DNA of 64,000 bases from contig NZ_JACOII010000034.1 in assembly GCF_016306625.1 (NCBI RefSeq), forward strand, positions 62,001 to 126,000, in the 5' to 3' direction. The DNA comes from Xenorhabdus lircayensis (GTDB lineage: Bacteria > Pseudomonadota > Gammaproteobacteria > Enterobacterales > Enterobacteriaceae). This document shows positions 51,431 through 61,489 of this stretch, one piece after another (within the stretch, counting starts at the first letter, position 1; each line of letters starts with the position of its first letter). The notes below the pieces were generated by a model that saw only the letters and a list, made by a program, of their open reading frames with translations, was not told where the DNA came from and made no database searches. The position numbers and the translations under genes are program-made.

Positions 51431-52357
51431 ATGTCCAAACGTTTACCTCCACTCAATGCGTTACGAGTTTTTGATGCCGCCGCCCGTCATTTAAGTTTTA
51501 CTAAAGCGGCAGAAGAATTATTTGTGACTCAGGCCGCCGTTAGTCATCAGATGAAAAGTCTGGAAGATTTTCTGGGGTTAAAGCTTTTTCGTCGTCGTAA
51601 CCGTTCGCTACTGTTGACGGAAGACGGGCAGAGTTACTATCTCGATATCAAAGAAATTTTTACCGCCATCAATGACGCGACCCGCAAGCTTCAGGCGCGT
51701 AGTGCTAAAGGTGCATTAACGGTCAGTTTGTCCCCCAGTTTTGCCATCCAGTGGTTGGTGCCACGGCTTTCTGGTTTTAATCAGAGTTTTCCGGGCATTG
51801 ATGTCAGAATTCAGGCGGTGGATCGGGAAGAAGATAAATTGGCTGATGATGTTGATGTAGCGATTTTTTATGGCAGGGGTCACTGGCCGGGAATGCGAAC
51901 CGATCGCCTCTATCCGGATTATCTGCTGCCTGTTTGTTCGCCAGCGTTGCTGACGGGAGATCGCCCATTGAAAACTCCTTCAGATCTCGCCAAGCATACC
52001 TTATTGCACGATTCATCCCGGCGGGACTGGCAAGCCTATATCCGCCAGCTTGATATGCAGCAGCAGATCAATGTCCAGCAGGGGCCAATATTTAGTCATA
52101 GTGCCATGGTGATTCAGGCGGCTGTGCATGGTCAGGGCGTTGCCCTTACCAATAATGTCATGGCACAGAATGAAATTGATGCGGGGCGTCTTGTCTGCCC
52201 ATTCAATGATGTTTTGGTCAGTAAGAATGCATTTTATTTGGTTTGCCACGATAATCAGGCAGAATTGGGCAAGATCGCGGCTTTTCGGAAATGGGTACTG
52301 ACGCAAGCGGCGGCAGAGCAAGAAAGGTTAGGATTTATCACCCAACATACCCAATAG
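51431..52357 (+). CDS. gcvA: GcvA, LysR-type regulator of glycine cleavage
   Basis: A 308-residue LysR regulator. The N-terminal winged helix-turn-helix is clear (LNALRVFDAAARHLSFTKAA, ELFVTQAAVSHQMKSLEDFL), followed by the two-lobed effector domain. With GcvR it controls the gcvTHP operon according to glycine, and it activates gcvB, which lies divergently upstream. E. coli length is 305. Confidence 0.96.
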   Translation: MSKRLPPLNALRVFDAAARHLSFTKAAEELFVTQAAVSHQMKSLEDFLGLKLFRRRNRSLLLTEDGQSYYLDIKEIFTAINDATRKLQARSAKGALTVSLSPSFAIQWLVPRLSGFNQSFPGIDVRIQAVDREEDKLADDVDVAIFYGRGHWPGMRTDRLYPDYLLPVCSPALLTGDRPLKTPSDLAKHTLLHDSSRRDWQAYIRQLDMQQQINVQQGPIFSHSAMVIQAAVHGQGVALTNNVMAQNEIDAGRLVCPFNDVLVSKNAFYLVCHDNQAELGKIAAFRKWVLTQAAAEQERLGFITQHTQ

Positions 52358-52397
52358 CTATACCTAATAGCTGCCAACCAGAAACAGGAGCTGTGTG

Positions 52398-52793
52398 ATG
52401 AGCAGTCGAGTCATACTTATTTTTGTTGGGATCAGTGGCTTTTTTTACGTGGCATTGGGAGCAATGGGCGCACATATGTTGGCTCTTGTCCTGACACCAC
52501 GTCAGATGGAATGGATTCATACCGGCCTGCAATATCAAGGGCTGCATACACTCGCCATGATGGCACTGGCGGCGTTATTGATGCGCCAGCCTGTGGCACC
52601 GTTTGGTTGGAGTGGTATTTTTTTCGCAGCGGGAATTGTGCTGTTTAGTGGCAGTCTTTATTGTCTGGCCTTTTTTCCGCTAAAATTTTTGGTGTATTTG
52701 ACCCCCATCGGTGGATTCAGTTTTCTCATCGGTTGGTTATGTGTATTAATTGGCGCTCTGCGTCTAAGGAAATTGGCGCCTAGCCATGAATAA
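52398..52793 (+). CDS. ygdD: YgdD, DUF423 membrane protein
   Basis: A 131-residue protein with four membrane helices (for example [20 protein letters not shown] at the N terminus and [17 protein letters not shown] near the C terminus) and the DUF423 core [10 protein letters not shown]-like segment [17 protein letters not shown]. The ATG at 52398 follows GGAG; a GTG one codon upstream is possible. Function unknown. It overlaps the rlmM start by 8 bp. Confidence 0.92.
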   Translation: MSSRVILIFVGISGFFYVALGAMGAHMLALVLTPRQMEWIHTGLQYQGLHTLAMMALAALLMRQPVAPFGWSGIFFAAGIVLFSGSLYCLAFFPLKFLVYLTPIGGFSFLIGWLCVLIGALRLRKLAPSHE

Positions 52794-53883
52794 AGTTGCT
52801 TTATATTGCCGCCCTGGTTTTGAAAAAGAGTGTGCGGCAGAAATTACCGACAAGGCGGGTAAGAAAGAAATTTACGGTTTTGCCCGCGTGAAAGAAAACA
52901 GTGGATATGTGCTGTTTGAGTGTTATCAGTTTGATGATGCGGATCGTTTGATCCGTGAAATTCCATTCAAGGAATTGATTTTTGCCCGTCAAATGTTGGT
53001 TGTGGGCGAACTGCTGAAAGATTTGCCACAGGAAGATCGCATTACACCGATTATGGGTATGTTGACCGGTGTCATTGAGCGAGCTGGTGAATTGCGTGTA
53101 GAAGTGCCGGATACCAATGAAAGCAAAGAGTTGATGAAATTCTGCCGTAAGTTTACGGTTCCGCTGCGTAATGCGATGCGTCAGGAAAAACTTTTGCTGG
53201 CAAAGGAAAATAACAGTCGTCCCGTGATCCATATCTTTTTCATTGCTTCGGGTTGCTGTTATGTGGGGTATTCCTACAGTAACAATAATTCCCGTTTTTA
53301 CATGGGCATTCCTCGCCTGAAATTCCCATCAGATGCACCAAGCCGTTCAACGCTGAAACTGGAAGAAGCCTTTCATGTATTTGTTCCTTACGACGAGTGG
53401 GAAGAGCGTCTGGACAGTGGTCTTCATGCCGTGGATCTCGGTGCTTGTCCGGGAGGATGGACTTACCAGCTTGTGAAACGCAGTATGTTGGTTCAGGCGG
53501 TAGACAATGGCCCGATGGCTGAAAGCTTAATGGATACCGGACAGGTGAAGCATCACCGCGTGGATGGTTTCAAATTTGAACCCTCAGTGAAAAATATTTA
53601 CTGGTTAGTTTGTGACATGGTTGAGCAGCCTGCCAAAGTTGCACAACTGATGACAGATTGGCTGGTAAAAAGCTGGTGTCGTGAGGCGATCTTCAACCTT
53701 AAGCTGCCGATGAAAAAGCGCTATGAGGAAGTTGCTCATATATTGCAGAAAATAGAACAGCAATTGAAAGAGAATGGGGTAAATGCTCAGATTCAGGCGA
53801 AGCATTTGTATCACGATCGTGAAGAGGTCACGGTACATATTCGTCGAATTTGGTCTGTGTATGCGCCTGATCGCGATTTTTGA
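52786..53883 (+). CDS. rlmM: RlmM, 23S rRNA C2498 2'-O-ribose methyltransferase
   Basis: A 365-residue enzyme that methylates C2498 of 23S rRNA using S-adenosylmethionine. The N-terminal THUMP-like region ([20 protein letters not shown]) is followed by a Rossmann-like domain with the SAM motif [14 protein letters not shown] near residue 220 and the catalytic lysine region [13 protein letters not shown] near 305. Length and order with ygdD and gcvA match E. coli. Confidence 0.96.
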   Translation: MNKVALYCRPGFEKECAAEITDKAGKKEIYGFARVKENSGYVLFECYQFDDADRLIREIPFKELIFARQMLVVGELLKDLPQEDRITPIMGMLTGVIERAGELRVEVPDTNESKELMKFCRKFTVPLRNAMRQEKLLLAKENNSRPVIHIFFIASGCCYVGYSYSNNNSRFYMGIPRLKFPSDAPSRSTLKLEEAFHVFVPYDEWEERLDSGLHAVDLGACPGGWTYQLVKRSMLVQAVDNGPMAESLMDTGQVKHHRVDGFKFEPSVKNIYWLVCDMVEQPAKVAQLMTDWLVKSWCREAIFNLKLPMKKRYEEVAHILQKIEQQLKENGVNAQIQAKHLYHDREEVTVHIRRIWSVYAPDRDF

Positions 53884-53904
53884 TGATGGTGGATATTTAA
53901 TAAA

Positions 53905-53936
53905 TTTCAAGTTGCATAAAAAACAGCAATTTGAAA
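53905..53936. repeat. Ends-only relic of the palindrome-ended repeat family
   Basis: TTTCAAGTTGC (53905-53915) faces GCAATTTGAAA (53926-53936) across 10 bp. These match the inner inverted ends of the 128-bp repeat at 19729-19856, without its centre, so it looks like an internally deleted copy. Confidence 0.45.
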
Positions 53937-53989
53937 AAAGAAAGGGTACATAGATAATTCTTTCTTAGAGCTAATTTCCAGCAGATAAA

Positions 53990-54027
53990 AACAGTATTAT
54001 TTATTATTGAATAATACTGTTTTTTTG
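53990..54027 (+). terminator. Terminator after rlmM
   Basis: A 12-bp perfect stem AACAGTATTATT (53990-54001) / AATAATACTGTT (54010-54021) followed by T7. It closes the gcvA-ygdD-rlmM region. Confidence 0.85.
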
Positions 54028-54256
54028 TTATCAAAAAAAATCATTTAAGAAATAATAATTAATCATCTAAATCAAATTTGTTTTAGATGTATTCTAAAAA
54101 GATATATTAATTATTTTTACACGGACAAGAACTAGCGCTATTTTATTCTGGAGTTTTATTTCTAGACGCATCTTAAAAAGAATTTAAAACTTTTGCTCCC
54201 GTTATTATAAATATTTCGGGTTTTAGTCTATTCGTCTTGTGTTACAGGAGATTTAC
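54028..54256 (+). promoter_or_regulatory. AT-rich upstream region of prtA
   Basis: About 230 bp, very AT-rich, with TTAGATGTATTCTAAAAAG and TAGACGCATCTTAAAAAG resembling each other (about 54074-54100 and 54160-54184). These may be a duplicated regulator site. No unique promoter can be named by eye. Confidence 0.4.
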
Positions 54257-55690
54257 ATGACCTCAAAGAAAAAATATACCTATGTGGGGTTATCTGATTC
54301 TAATTCCGTTCAGGATGTAAATGCACTTCTCACAGCCTACGTTCCGAATTATGATCCTTCCATTCGTGTTGCCCATAAGCCATTGGGGGATGAAGCCCCC
54401 GATGAACTGGTGCGTGGTGATTACCATTGGTCCAATAAATATATTAGCTCTTCCGGAACATTGGAATTGTCATATCATTTTCTGCCATCGAAACCTGCCA
54501 TAATGCCGTTGTTTAAGATTTCTGGTTTCAGTGCCTTTAATGAAGAACAAAAAGAAACAGCAAGGCTTTCTTTACAGTCTTGGTCTGATGTCACCAATAT
54601 TAAATTTACCGAAGTCAGTAGTGCTAATAAGGCTAATATGACTTTTGGTTTCTTTGATTATAGTGCTGCCAAGGATTATGCATTTGCAACTCTGCCAAAG
54701 GGACAGAAAACAGCTTATACATGGTATAACTCAGAAAGCCATACTTTTATAGACAATGACGTTGATGTGAATGGTTATGCCCGTCAAACTTTCACTCATG
54801 AAATTGGACATACATTAGGGCTGGAACACCCCGCCGAATACGATGCTTCTGATAAAGTACGTCCAAGCTATACCAACTCAGCTGAATATTTCGAAGATTC
54901 TCGTGCCTATACCGTCATGAGTTACTTCAGTGAAAAATCCACTGGTCAAGATTTCAAAAATGAGTATTCATCGGCACCTTTGCTGAATGATATTTCTGCC
55001 ATCCAAGATTTGTATGGTGCAAATACTGAAACGCGTAAGGGTGATACCGTATATGGTTTCAATTCCAATACTGATCGCGATTTCATGACCGCGACCAATG
55101 CTAACAGCAAACTGGTATTCAGTGTTTGGGATGCTGATGGCGAAGATACCTTTGATTTCTCTGGCTTTACTCAGAATCAGCGTATTAATCTGAATGAAGG
55201 TGCTTTCTCTGATGTTGGCGGCTTGAAAGGTAACGTTTCCATCGCTCGTGGTGTGGTCATTGAGAACGCAATTGGCGGCAGCGGTGACGACATTCTGGTG
55301 GGTAACAGCGCAGATAACATCCTGAAAGGTGGTGCAGGCGATGACGTCATTTATGGCGGCTTGGGCGGTGATCATCTGTGGGGTGGTGAAGGCAGAGATA
55401 CCTTTGTTTATCTGAACGGCAAAGAATCACTGAAAGATAATCCAGACTGGATTCACGATTTCACTTCTGGTGAAGACAAAATCGATCTGTCTCGCTTCAA
55501 CTTCGGTGATCGTGGCGATATCAAATTTGTGGATTCGTTCTCAGGTAAGGGGGGCGAAGCGCTGTTCACTTATGACAAAGTGAATGATTTAACAGATCTG
55601 GAGATCAGCCTTGGCGGTAATCTGTCTGACAGTGATTTTCTGGTGAAAGTTGTCGGGCAACCGTTGACTGAAGCAGATTTCATCGTCTGA
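54257..55690 (+). CDS. prtA: PrtA, serralysin-type alkaline metalloprotease
   Basis: A 477-residue secreted zinc protease. ATG at 54257 follows GGAG; a TTG six codons earlier is less likely. There is no Sec signal, as expected for type I export. The zinc motif HEIGHTLGLEH is near residue 180 and the Met-turn VMSYFSE near 220. Calcium-binding RTX nonapeptides (GGSGDDILVG, GGAGDDVIYGG, GGLGGDHLWGG) span about residues 337-380. The C-terminal end EADFIV matches the serralysin export signal (hydrophobic residues after an acidic one). It is secreted by the three genes downstream; orthologues are made by Photorhabdus and Xenorhabdus during insect infection. Confidence 0.95.
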   Translation: MTSKKKYTYVGLSDSNSVQDVNALLTAYVPNYDPSIRVAHKPLGDEAPDELVRGDYHWSNKYISSSGTLELSYHFLPSKPAIMPLFKISGFSAFNEEQKETARLSLQSWSDVTNIKFTEVSSANKANMTFGFFDYSAAKDYAFATLPKGQKTAYTWYNSESHTFIDNDVDVNGYARQTFTHEIGHTLGLEHPAEYDASDKVRPSYTNSAEYFEDSRAYTVMSYFSEKSTGQDFKNEYSSAPLLNDISAIQDLYGANTETRKGDTVYGFNSNTDRDFMTATNANSKLVFSVWDADGEDTFDFSGFTQNQRINLNEGAFSDVGGLKGNVSIARGVVIENAIGGSGDDILVGNSADNILKGGAGDDVIYGGLGGDHLWGGEGRDTFVYLNGKESLKDNPDWIHDFTSGEDKIDLSRFNFGDRGDIKFVDSFSGKGGEALFTYDKVNDLTDLEISLGGNLSDSDFLVKVVGQPLTEADFIV

Positions 55691-55714
55691 TGATGTCATC
55701 ACGATAACTAAATA

Positions 55715-55742
55715 CTGCCGTATGCATCTAAGCATGCGGCAG
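55715..55742 (+). terminator. Hairpin between prtA and the inhibitor gene
   Basis: An 11-bp stem CTGCCGTATGC (55715-55725) / GCATGCGGCAG (55732-55742) with one G-U pair, 6-nt loop and no U-run. It may stabilise the prtA mRNA or partially stop transcription so that the protease is made in excess over inhibitor and exporter. Confidence 0.6.
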
Positions 55743-55758
55743 AATTAAGGAGGTAGCC

Positions 55759-55899
55759 GTGTTATATAGATCTCGAAAGTTAATATCGGTTTTCTTCTAT
55801 TCCCTTTTTTTAGGTATGGGTTTTGTAGGTATGAGTTTTGTAGGCATCAGTTTTATAGATCGAAGTCTTATTTACGGAGATCGTTTCTATCGAAATTGA
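55759..55899 (+). CDS. Possible leader peptide or frameshifted start of inh
   Basis: A GTG-start frame of 46 codons with a near-perfect SD (AAGGAGG 6 bp upstream), LYRSRKLISVFFYSLFLGMG and on, hydrophobic and signal-like, containing three imperfect 15-bp tandem repeats (about 55813-55857). Its TGA (55897-55899) overlaps the TTG start of the inhibitor gene. It could be a coupled leader, or the original signal-peptide region of inh put out of frame. Confidence 0.4.
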   Translation: MLYRSRKLISVFFYSLFLGMGFVGMSFVGISFIDRSLIYGDRFYRN

Positions 55900-56273
55900 G
55901 TTTATCGATAATTTTGTCTCTCTTTTTTGCAGGAGGATGTATGGCTAGCAGTTTGAGACTCCCAACCGCTGATGAGTTGAAAGGATTATGGCAACTCTCC
56001 GATGGGCATCAGGTATGCAGTATTGCATTGACCGATACCCGTTTACCCGAAGGTTCAATTTGGGCTGTGAAAGGTGATTTCTGCGTGACAGCACTGCTTG
56101 GGCAGCCTATTGAGGGATGGCGCCCGACTCCCGATGGCATCACATTGACCGATGACGATGGCAATAGCCTGGCCTTTTTTGAGCATGGATCTGAACAATG
56201 GGTCGCCTACCTTGTTGATGGCAGGGAGCTGGTCATGACATTTAGTGGCGCAGCGAATGCAGTGACAAAATAA
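55896..56273 (+). CDS. inh: Inh, periplasmic serralysin inhibitor
   Basis: The mature part [20 protein letters not shown] is typical of Inh/AprI proteins, beta-barrel inhibitors that plug the protease active site with their N terminus and protect the periplasm. The open frame from TTG 55896 gives 125 residues with a short hydrophobic signal ([14 protein letters not shown]) cleaved before SSL. No ATG precedes the signal, and the nearest good SD serves another frame, so the start is uncertain. Two Cys (HQVCSI, DFCVTA) form the family disulfide. Confidence 0.88.
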   Translation: MSLSIILSLFFAGGCMASSLRLPTADELKGLWQLSDGHQVCSIALTDTRLPEGSIWAVKGDFCVTALLGQPIEGWRPTPDGITLTDDDGNSLAFFEHGSEQWVAYLVDGRELVMTFSGAANAVTK

Positions 56274-56293
56274 AAAATGATGAAGGGATTGCA

Positions 56294-58066
56294 GTGAAAT
56301 TACGCCTTCCGCAGGATGAAATTACGGATGTTATCCGTGCACGCAGCAAAGTATTCTGGACTATTGGCTTATTTACGGCATTCATCAACCTGCTGATGCT
56401 GGTTCCCTCTATTTATATGCTTCAGGTATATGATCGGGTGTTGCCATCCAGTAATGAAATGACTTTGCTGATGTTGACACTTATCACGCTTGGCATGTTT
56501 GCCATTATGGGCGGTCTAGAATACATCCGAAGTATGGTGGTGATCCGTATTGGCAGTCAGTTTGATATGTGCCTGAACCAGCGGGTTTATACCGCTTCGT
56601 ATGAGTCCAACCTAAAAAGTGGTTCAACGGATGCAGGGCAGATGCTCAATGATTTGGCGACCATCCGCCAGTTCCTGACGGGTAATGCACTGTTTGCTTT
56701 TTTTGATGCTCCTTGGTTCCCCGTCTATCTTTGCGTTATTTTCCTGTTTAGCCCGTATTTGGGATTGTTGGCGCTGGTTGGGGCGATCATTCTGATCACG
56801 CTGGCGGTATTGAACCAGTGGCTATCCCAAGCGCCTTTAGCGGAAGCAAGCAGTCTTTCTTTACGTTCAACCAACTTGGCCAGTACCAACTTGCGTAATG
56901 CCGAAGTGATCGAGGCGCTCGGAATGTTGCCGGCACTGCGCCATCGTTGGTTTGGTTTGCATGAACGCTTTCTCAATTTTCAGCGCATTGCCAGTGAACG
57001 AGCGGCATCCATCACGGCGCTGACTAAAACGGTGCGTATGGCTTTGCAATCGTTGATTTTGGGCTTGGGGGGCTGGCTGGCGATTGAGGGGCATATTTCA
57101 CCGGGGATGATGATTGCTGGTTCCATTTTGATGGGGCGGGCGTTGTCTCCGATTGAGCAGTTGATACAGGCATGGAAGAGCTGGAGTGCTGCTCGCTTAT
57201 CATGGCAGCGGTTGGACAAACTACTGAAAGCCCAACCAGAACGCAAAAGTGGCATGTCATTGCCGCCTCCCAATGGCATGTTGCTGTTGGAGAAAGTGTC
57301 AGCAATGCCACCCAGTAAAACACAGGTTGCTCAAGCATCACAAAACCGAACATCACAAAATAGCCAACATGTCTTGCAGGATATCAGCTTTGCCTTGAGT
57401 TCCGGAGATGTTCTTGGGGTGATTGGCCCTAGTGCGTCGGGAAAATCTACGTTGGCTCGTTTGCTGGTAGGGATCTGGCCGGCACAGGAAGGCGTGGTGC
57501 GGCTTGATGATGCCGATATTTATCAGTGGAACAAAGACGAATTAGGGGCATCCATTGGTTATCTGCCGCAGGACATTGAATTGTTTGGCGGCACGATTGC
57601 GGAGAATATCGCGCGTTTTAATGATATCGATCCTGAAAAAGTCATTGAGGCGGCGAAAAAAGCTGGTGTCCATGAGTTGGTGCTCAATCTTGAGCAAGGT
57701 TATGACACAGTGATTGGTGCTGGTGGCATGGGGCTGTCTGGTGGGCAGAAACAGAGAATTGGGCTGGCTCGCGCTTTGTATGGTAATCCGTCGCTCGTAG
57801 TGTTGGATGAGCCTAACTCGAATCTGGATGATATCGGTGAAAAAGCGCTGAGTCATGCGATTGCCCAATTACGGGAGCAGGGTAAAACGGTTGTGGTCAT
57901 CACTCATCGGCCTTCATTACTCTCGCAAACAAGCAAGGTTTTGCTGTTGGTACAGGGTAAAATGAAAATGTTTGGCCCTTCCCAGCAAGTCATGGCGGCG
58001 CTATCGCAGCCTCAGTCTCAGTCTCCATCTCCATCACAGTCAAAAGCGGTCGAACGTGCCTCGTAA
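56294..58066 (+). CDS. prtB: PrtB, type I secretion ABC transporter for the protease
   Basis: A 590-residue inner-membrane exporter of the PrtD/AprD group. About six membrane helices fill residues 20-290, without an N-terminal C39 domain. The ATPase has Walker [10 protein letters not shown] near residue 377, signature [10 protein letters not shown] near 482, and Walker [13 protein letters not shown] start with AAGGG upstream. It recognises the C-terminal signal of PrtA. It has a Ser/Pro/Gln-rich C-terminal tail. Second gene of the inh-prtBCD unit. Confidence 0.94.
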   Translation: MKLRLPQDEITDVIRARSKVFWTIGLFTAFINLLMLVPSIYMLQVYDRVLPSSNEMTLLMLTLITLGMFAIMGGLEYIRSMVVIRIGSQFDMCLNQRVYTASYESNLKSGSTDAGQMLNDLATIRQFLTGNALFAFFDAPWFPVYLCVIFLFSPYLGLLALVGAIILITLAVLNQWLSQAPLAEASSLSLRSTNLASTNLRNAEVIEALGMLPALRHRWFGLHERFLNFQRIASERAASITALTKTVRMALQSLILGLGGWLAIEGHISPGMMIAGSILMGRALSPIEQLIQAWKSWSAARLSWQRLDKLLKAQPERKSGMSLPPPNGMLLLEKVSAMPPSKTQVAQASQNRTSQNSQHVLQDISFALSSGDVLGVIGPSASGKSTLARLLVGIWPAQEGVVRLDDADIYQWNKDELGASIGYLPQDIELFGGTIAENIARFNDIDPEKVIEAAKKAGVHELVLNLEQGYDTVIGAGGMGLSGGQKQRIGLARALYGNPSLVVLDEPNSNLDDIGEKALSHAIAQLREQGKTVVVITHRPSLLSQTSKVLLLVQGKMKMFGPSQQVMAALSQPQSQSPSPSQSKAVERAS

Positions 58067-58117
58067 CATGGTTCAGCCATATTTAAATTCTTGGGATATT
58101 TCTATCAGGGAGTAAAA

Positions 58118-59455
58118 ATGTCCTATCAGACCAACGCAAAAGATGCCCAAAATGAGGCGGCGGGATTATTGCCGCTGGATGCGAATCGTTACCTGCGAAT
58201 AGGCTGGCTGGTTATTGGCATTGGCATTCTGGGTTTTTTCATCTGGGCGGCGTTTGCACCACTCGATAAAGGGGTTGCTTCCTCTGGTTCGGTTGTGGTG
58301 GATGGCAACCGTAAAACGGTACAGTCCCCCGTTAATGGCATTATCAGGCAAATTCAGGTGAAGGAAGGAGAGCACGTCAAGGCCGGGCAAGTATTGGTTC
58401 AGCTTAGTCAGGTACAGGTCAATGCGCAGATTGATTCCCTAAAACAGCAGCTTTACACCACATTGGCAACGGAATCCCGGCTTTTAGCCGAACAACAAAG
58501 TCAGGATGACATTGTCTTTCCGTCCACATTGCTGGCTCAACAATCGGAACCCCGCATTCACGATATTCTGGCCTTGCAGAAACAGCTCTTTCTGTCACGC
58601 AGTGAGATGCTGAGAAGTGATCTGGCGGGAATGCAGCAGGCTGAAGAAGGGATGAATTTTCAAATCAAAGGGCTGAGGGAAGCCATGATGAATAAACAGC
58701 AACAGCAGACTTCGCTCAAGGAACAGGTTACGAACCTGCGGCCTCTGACAGAAGAAGGCTATTTTCCCCGTAACCGTTATCTGGAATTACTGCGTAGCCA
58801 AAGTGAATTAAGTGGCAGCATGGCTGAGATGACGGGGCGAATTGGTCAGCTTGAAAAGCAGCGGCAGGAAACGCGGCAACGAGTTATCCAGCGTCAGGCA
58901 GATTACCAACGTGAGGTACGCAGCCAACTGGCAGATGTACAGGTATTGGCTAATGAATTAAGAAATAAGCTGGAAACAGCACAATTTGATCTGTCGCACA
59001 CTTCCATTATTGCACCGGTAGATGGCTCGGTGGTTGGCTTAACAGTGTTTACCCAAGGCGGGGTGGTGGCTTCTGGTGAAAAACTGATGGAGATTCTGCC
59101 AGCCCAAAGTACGCTGGAAGTGGAAGCACGTTTGATGGTGCATCTGATTGATAAAGTTTCTGTGGAACAGGATGTCGATTTGATGTTTACAGCATTCAAT
59201 CAGAACCGGACGCCGAAAGTTACGGGTAAGGTGGCGGTGGTTTCTGCCGATCGTTTGGTGGATGGAGTCACAAGAGAACCTTATTACCAGATGCGATTGA
59301 GAGTCACCCCTGAAGGCATGGAGAAATTGGCGGGTTTGAATATCAAACCGGGGATGCCTGTTGAAGTGTTTGTCAAAACGGGTTCACGTTCTCTGTTGAG
59401 CTACCTGTTCAAGCCGTTGATAGACAGAGCGTCTACATCGTTGATTGAGGAGTAA
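58118..59455 (+). CDS. prtC: PrtC, type I secretion membrane fusion protein
   Basis: A 445-residue HlyD/PrtE-family adaptor. Start ATG at 58118 after GGGAG. One membrane anchor (residues about 28-47, IGWLVIGIGILGFFIWAAF), a lipoyl/barrel-sandwich half (VQSPVNGIIRQIQVKEGEHV), a long coiled coil (about 120-290), the second half (IIAPVDGSVVGL) and a beta-barrel domain. It joins PrtB to the outer-membrane channel. Its stop overlaps the next ORF start region (TAATG). Confidence 0.94.
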   Translation: MSYQTNAKDAQNEAAGLLPLDANRYLRIGWLVIGIGILGFFIWAAFAPLDKGVASSGSVVVDGNRKTVQSPVNGIIRQIQVKEGEHVKAGQVLVQLSQVQVNAQIDSLKQQLYTTLATESRLLAEQQSQDDIVFPSTLLAQQSEPRIHDILALQKQLFLSRSEMLRSDLAGMQQAEEGMNFQIKGLREAMMNKQQQQTSLKEQVTNLRPLTEEGYFPRNRYLELLRSQSELSGSMAEMTGRIGQLEKQRQETRQRVIQRQADYQREVRSQLADVQVLANELRNKLETAQFDLSHTSIIAPVDGSVVGLTVFTQGGVVASGEKLMEILPAQSTLEVEARLMVHLIDKVSVEQDVDLMFTAFNQNRTPKVTGKVAVVSADRLVDGVTREPYYQMRLRVTPEGMEKLAGLNIKPGMPVEVFVKTGSRSLLSYLFKPLIDRASTSLIEE

Positions 59456-59460
59456 TGGGG

Positions 59461-60849
59461 ATGTTGAGGTATCACGGTGTTACCGATAGGCGTACTCTAC
59501 TATTGCCTTTATTTTTGACGATGTTGTTGTCGGTATTTTCTGGTTCTGCCAGTGCGCTTTCCTTAACGGAGGCTTATGCGCTGGCATTGCAGCACGATCC
59601 AACATTTCAGGCTGCCATCAAAGAGCAGGAAGCGGGGCAGGAGGAGAACAACCTTGGCCTGGCAGAACTACTGCCCAAGTTATCATTCAGCTACCAGAAT
59701 GCGCCGAAAAACTGGCAGAGGATGGAATCTCATTCTTTAGACGGGCGGGGTAAGACCGTCAAAGAAAGTCGTGACCGACAGTATAACAGTTATAGCGGAG
59801 CGATTATTCTTACCCAACCTCTGGTCGATTTTGAAGCATGGGCACGTTATCGAACTCGTCAGGCGTACGCATTGATGAGTGATGCCCGTTTTCGGGCGGA
59901 TAGCCAGCAATTGGCGGTCAGGGTGGTGAACAGTTATGTGGCTGTGGCTTATGCGCAGGATAGGTTGGTACAGGTTGCCCAGCAGCGGGCTACCTATGAG
60001 GAGCAACTGGAACGCAATCAGAAATTATTTTCCTCCGGTGAAGGTACTCGTACCGATGTGGCAGAAACACAGGCGCGTTACAGTCAAGTATTGGCTGATG
60101 AATTGACGGTACAAGACGAGCTGGATGCGGCAATCCGTGATTTGCAGTTATTAGTTGGCATACCGTTACCGGCGGATTTGCCTGTTAATCGCCTGTCTAA
60201 TTCTTCACTGTTCAAAGCAATCAAATTGGATTTAGCACGCTATGCTGATTGGGAACAGATGACGTTACGCCATAATCCTCAGTTGTCGGCTGCCCGCCAG
60301 AAAGTTGATGTGGCGTATCATGACATTGAGCGCAATCGAGCGGGATATCTGCCGAAACTGGAGCTGCACGCTTCCCATAGTGAAAATAAATCCAGTAGCG
60401 ATAACAGTATCGATCAAAAATACCGGACAGATTCCGTTGGCCTTCGTGTTTCTATGAACCTCTATAATGGTGGTGGAACCTCGGCGGCATTGCGTCAATC
60501 GGCAGCAAATTACGGCAAAACTAAATACGAGATGGATGCTCAAACAGGAGAGATCCTGAATGCACTGAGACGTAATTATAACGCCTGCGTGAATGGTGAG
60601 AAGCGGATACGAGCCTATGAAACAGCGGTAGAAGCGGCTGTATTACAAGTGAAAGCGACTCAAAAAAGTGTGGCGCTGGGCCAGCGAGTGAATGTCGATA
60701 TCTTGAATGCTGAACAACAACTCTATACCGCACGTCGTGAACTGTCTCAGGCAAAATATGACTATATGAAAGCGTGGGTTGGGTTATTGAATGAATCCGG
60801 TCAATTAAATGGTGAACATATTAAGTTAATTGCTCATTACTTTGGTTGA
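59461..60849 (+). CDS. prtD: PrtD, TolC-family outer-membrane channel
   Basis: About 462 residues. A signal peptide (LLLPLFLTMLLSVFSGSASA) precedes ALSLTEAYALALQHDP, the standard TolC-family mature start. Two OEP repeats follow (residues about 35-230 and 250-450) of alpha-hairpins and short beta segments. ATG 59461 has better spacing from GAGGAG than ATG 59455, which overlaps the prtC stop. It forms the exit channel for PrtA. Confidence 0.93.
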   Translation: MLRYHGVTDRRTLLLPLFLTMLLSVFSGSASALSLTEAYALALQHDPTFQAAIKEQEAGQEENNLGLAELLPKLSFSYQNAPKNWQRMESHSLDGRGKTVKESRDRQYNSYSGAIILTQPLVDFEAWARYRTRQAYALMSDARFRADSQQLAVRVVNSYVAVAYAQDRLVQVAQQRATYEEQLERNQKLFSSGEGTRTDVAETQARYSQVLADELTVQDELDAAIRDLQLLVGIPLPADLPVNRLSNSSLFKAIKLDLARYADWEQMTLRHNPQLSAARQKVDVAYHDIERNRAGYLPKLELHASHSENKSSSDNSIDQKYRTDSVGLRVSMNLYNGGGTSAALRQSAANYGKTKYEMDAQTGEILNALRRNYNACVNGEKRIRAYETAVEAAVLQVKATQKSVALGQRVNVDILNAEQQLYTARRELSQAKYDYMKAWVGLLNESGQLNGEHIKLIAHYFG

Positions 60850-60890
60850 GATGATTTTGTAATAATCTCTATTAAGCCACAGATAACTAG

Positions 60891-60928
60891 AAGCAGCATG
60901 TCTGATTATAAAGTCATGATGCTTTTTT
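60891..60928 (+). terminator. Terminator of the prt operon
   Basis: Stem AAGCAGCATG (60891-60900) / CATGATGCTT (60915-60924) with one mismatch, followed by T6. It lies 42 bp after the prtD stop. Confidence 0.8.
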
Positions 60929-61219
60929 GTTTTTAATTTTTATGATTAAAATTAATGTAACTGTTTTTCTTCTGGAATTAAGCATGAAATAAAATATCAA
61001 CAGATATTAAACAAGGTATTAAATAATGTGTTTTTTGCATCAATGAGAACTAACCTTATATTATGGTTGTAATTGTTGTGTACATTCCAATTATTGGTGT
61101 TTATCTACTATTTATTGTTAAGGAAAATCACTGTTAATGGAAAGCTGAATGTAAAACTTATTTGGTAAAGAATAACGAGATTTTATATTTCAAAAATTAT
61201 CTTTTTTCAGGAGGTTAAA
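60929..61219. other. AT-rich intergenic region upstream of a broken serralysin gene
   Basis: About 290 bp, very AT-rich, with no open frame. It ends in the strong SD AGGAGG for the frame at 61220, so it probably held the promoter of the second protease gene. Confidence 0.45.
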
Positions 61220-61476
61220 ATGTCCTCGTCAAATAACTATGATTACAGCAATGGAAATTCATATTCTGATACAGTTAAGAAAATAAAAAAACGTTTGAAT
61301 GCTTATGATCCAAATGAACATCCTGATATTAATAAATTTAAAAAGCCGATATTAGGTGATCAAGCGTTTGAAAAATTTTTTTTGGAAAGATAAAAAATAT
61401 TCTACTCATCTTGGAAAGGCTGTGGAGTTTAAATATTATATATTAACATCAAACTCTAAATTTGCTGATCTATTGA
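61220..61476 (+). pseudogene. Remnant of a second serralysin (prtA-like) gene
   Basis: ATG 61220 with SD AGGAGG opens 57 codons (SSSNNYDYSNGNSYSDTVKK, then RLNAYDPNEHP and KKPILGDQAFEKFF) and stops at 61393. It parallels the PrtA N terminus (LLTAYVPNYDP, KPLGDEAPDELV). A run of eight T at 61376-61383 marks a frameshift: in the +1 frame the protein continues WKDKKYSTHLGKAVEFKYYI, parallel to PrtA HWSNKYISSSGTLELSYHF. Homology ends near 61476, where a repeat begins; the catalytic and RTX parts are gone. Confidence 0.75.
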
Positions 61477-61489
61477 TTGTTCTCACTAA

